The notes below the pieces were generated by a model. The model saw nothing but the letters and a program-made list of their open reading frames with translations. It ran no database searches and was not told the origin of the DNA. This document shows positions 63,929 to 64,000 of a stretch of 64,000 nucleotides of DNA, one piece after another. Each line of letters opens with the position of its first letter. Position 1 is the first letter of the stretch. Made by a program: the position numbers and the translations under genes. The stretch is taken from positions 1,163,001 to 1,227,000 of the forward strand of contig NZ_JADIZJ010000001.1 in assembly GCF_016704835.1 (NCBI RefSeq), written 5' to 3'. The DNA comes from Sphingopyxis sp. Its GTDB lineage: Bacteria > Pseudomonadota > Alphaproteobacteria > Sphingomonadales > Sphingomonadaceae.

Positions 63929-64000
63929 CCCAGCCAGTTGAGCGCCGCCGCGCCCGCTACTGCCCCCGCCAGCGCGGCGAGCGCATAACGCCACCAGCGC
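63925..64000 (-). CDS. 3' end of an upstream gene, probably ubiB
   Basis: The last 24 codons of a protein running in from the right edge end LNWLG and a TGA at 63925. The stretch is one hydrophobic, Ala/Leu/Gly-rich helix after RWWRY, in keeping with the C-terminal membrane helix of UbiB, which acts in ubiquinone synthesis. ubiB-coaBC-dut is a frequent gene order in sphingomonads; the assignment rests on that order and the helix alone. Confidence 0.55.
   Translation of the reverse strand, partial: RWWRYALAALAGAVAGAAALNWLG

Overview
The window is about 64 kb of GC-rich bacterial DNA. It is most consistent with an alphaproteobacterium of the Sphingomonadales, probably close to Sphingopyxis. 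Four things point there: three TonB-dependent receptors (TBDRs), an RNase E with a long acidic insert in its S1 domain and a C-terminus ending WWQRTFG, the gene blocks rne-amiC-PBP1A-prfB and ubiB-coaBC-dut-moeB, and several families of inverted intergenic repeats known from sphingomonad genomes. The taxon is an inference; no rRNA or tRNA gene is visible.

Layout. 1-7.7 kb: the 3' part of a TBDR, a TPR-sulfotransferase, a 2-oxoglutarate/Fe(II) oxygenase on the other strand, and an operon of a small secreted Cys-containing protein, an Asp/Asn hydroxylase-like protein, a family-2 sulfotransferase and a second Asp/Asn hydroxylase-like protein. This looks like a protein or peptide modification module of unknown substrate and is the most unusual region. 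7.7-20.7 kb: clpB, an exported M17 aminopeptidase, an Ntn-hydrolase acylase, an M16 protease, a small conserved protein, a Bcr/CflA-type MFS pump and an APC permease. 20.8-28.9 kb: the envelope pair pbpC and alpha-2-macroglobulin. 29-34.6 kb: hisE and a HIT protein, divergent from an intact TBDR, then an M20 peptidase. 34.7-39.4 kb: a TetR-controlled Rieske oxygenase, FAD monooxygenase and PYROXD2-like oxidoreductase operon. 39.4-46.4 kb: on the minus strand, DsbA-like protein, TPR-sulfotransferase, TBDR (frameshifted) and APC permease. 46.5-60.3 kb: M48 protease and rne (minus), then amiC, a three-gene cassette (lactone oxidase, PLP lyase, TetR), PBP1A, prfB and a lipoprotein methyltransferase. 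60.4-64 kb: on the minus strand, the end of ubiB, ccdAB, coaBC, dut, moeB and a DsrE-like gene.

Working together. The recurrent theme is the cell envelope: outer-membrane import (TBDRs with peptidases and APC permeases nearby), peptidoglycan synthesis and cleavage (PBP1A, PBP1C, AmiC), periplasmic quality control (M48, DsbA-like, M16) and defence (alpha-2-macroglobulin). A TPR-sulfotransferase lies beside a TBDR twice in this window, which suggests a functional link.

Regulatory and repeat features of note: nearly the same TGTTGC-N6-GCAACA palindrome lies upstream of clpB and of the frameshifted TBDR; a 22-bp palindrome sits between the BetI-like TetR gene and the Rieske gene; a hairpin with a U-run lies in the rne leader; and repeat units have been absorbed into coding sequence in coaBC (interdomain linker) and at the pbpC N-terminus. 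Start sites were chosen from ribosome-binding sites and family lengths; where they are uncertain, the entry says so.
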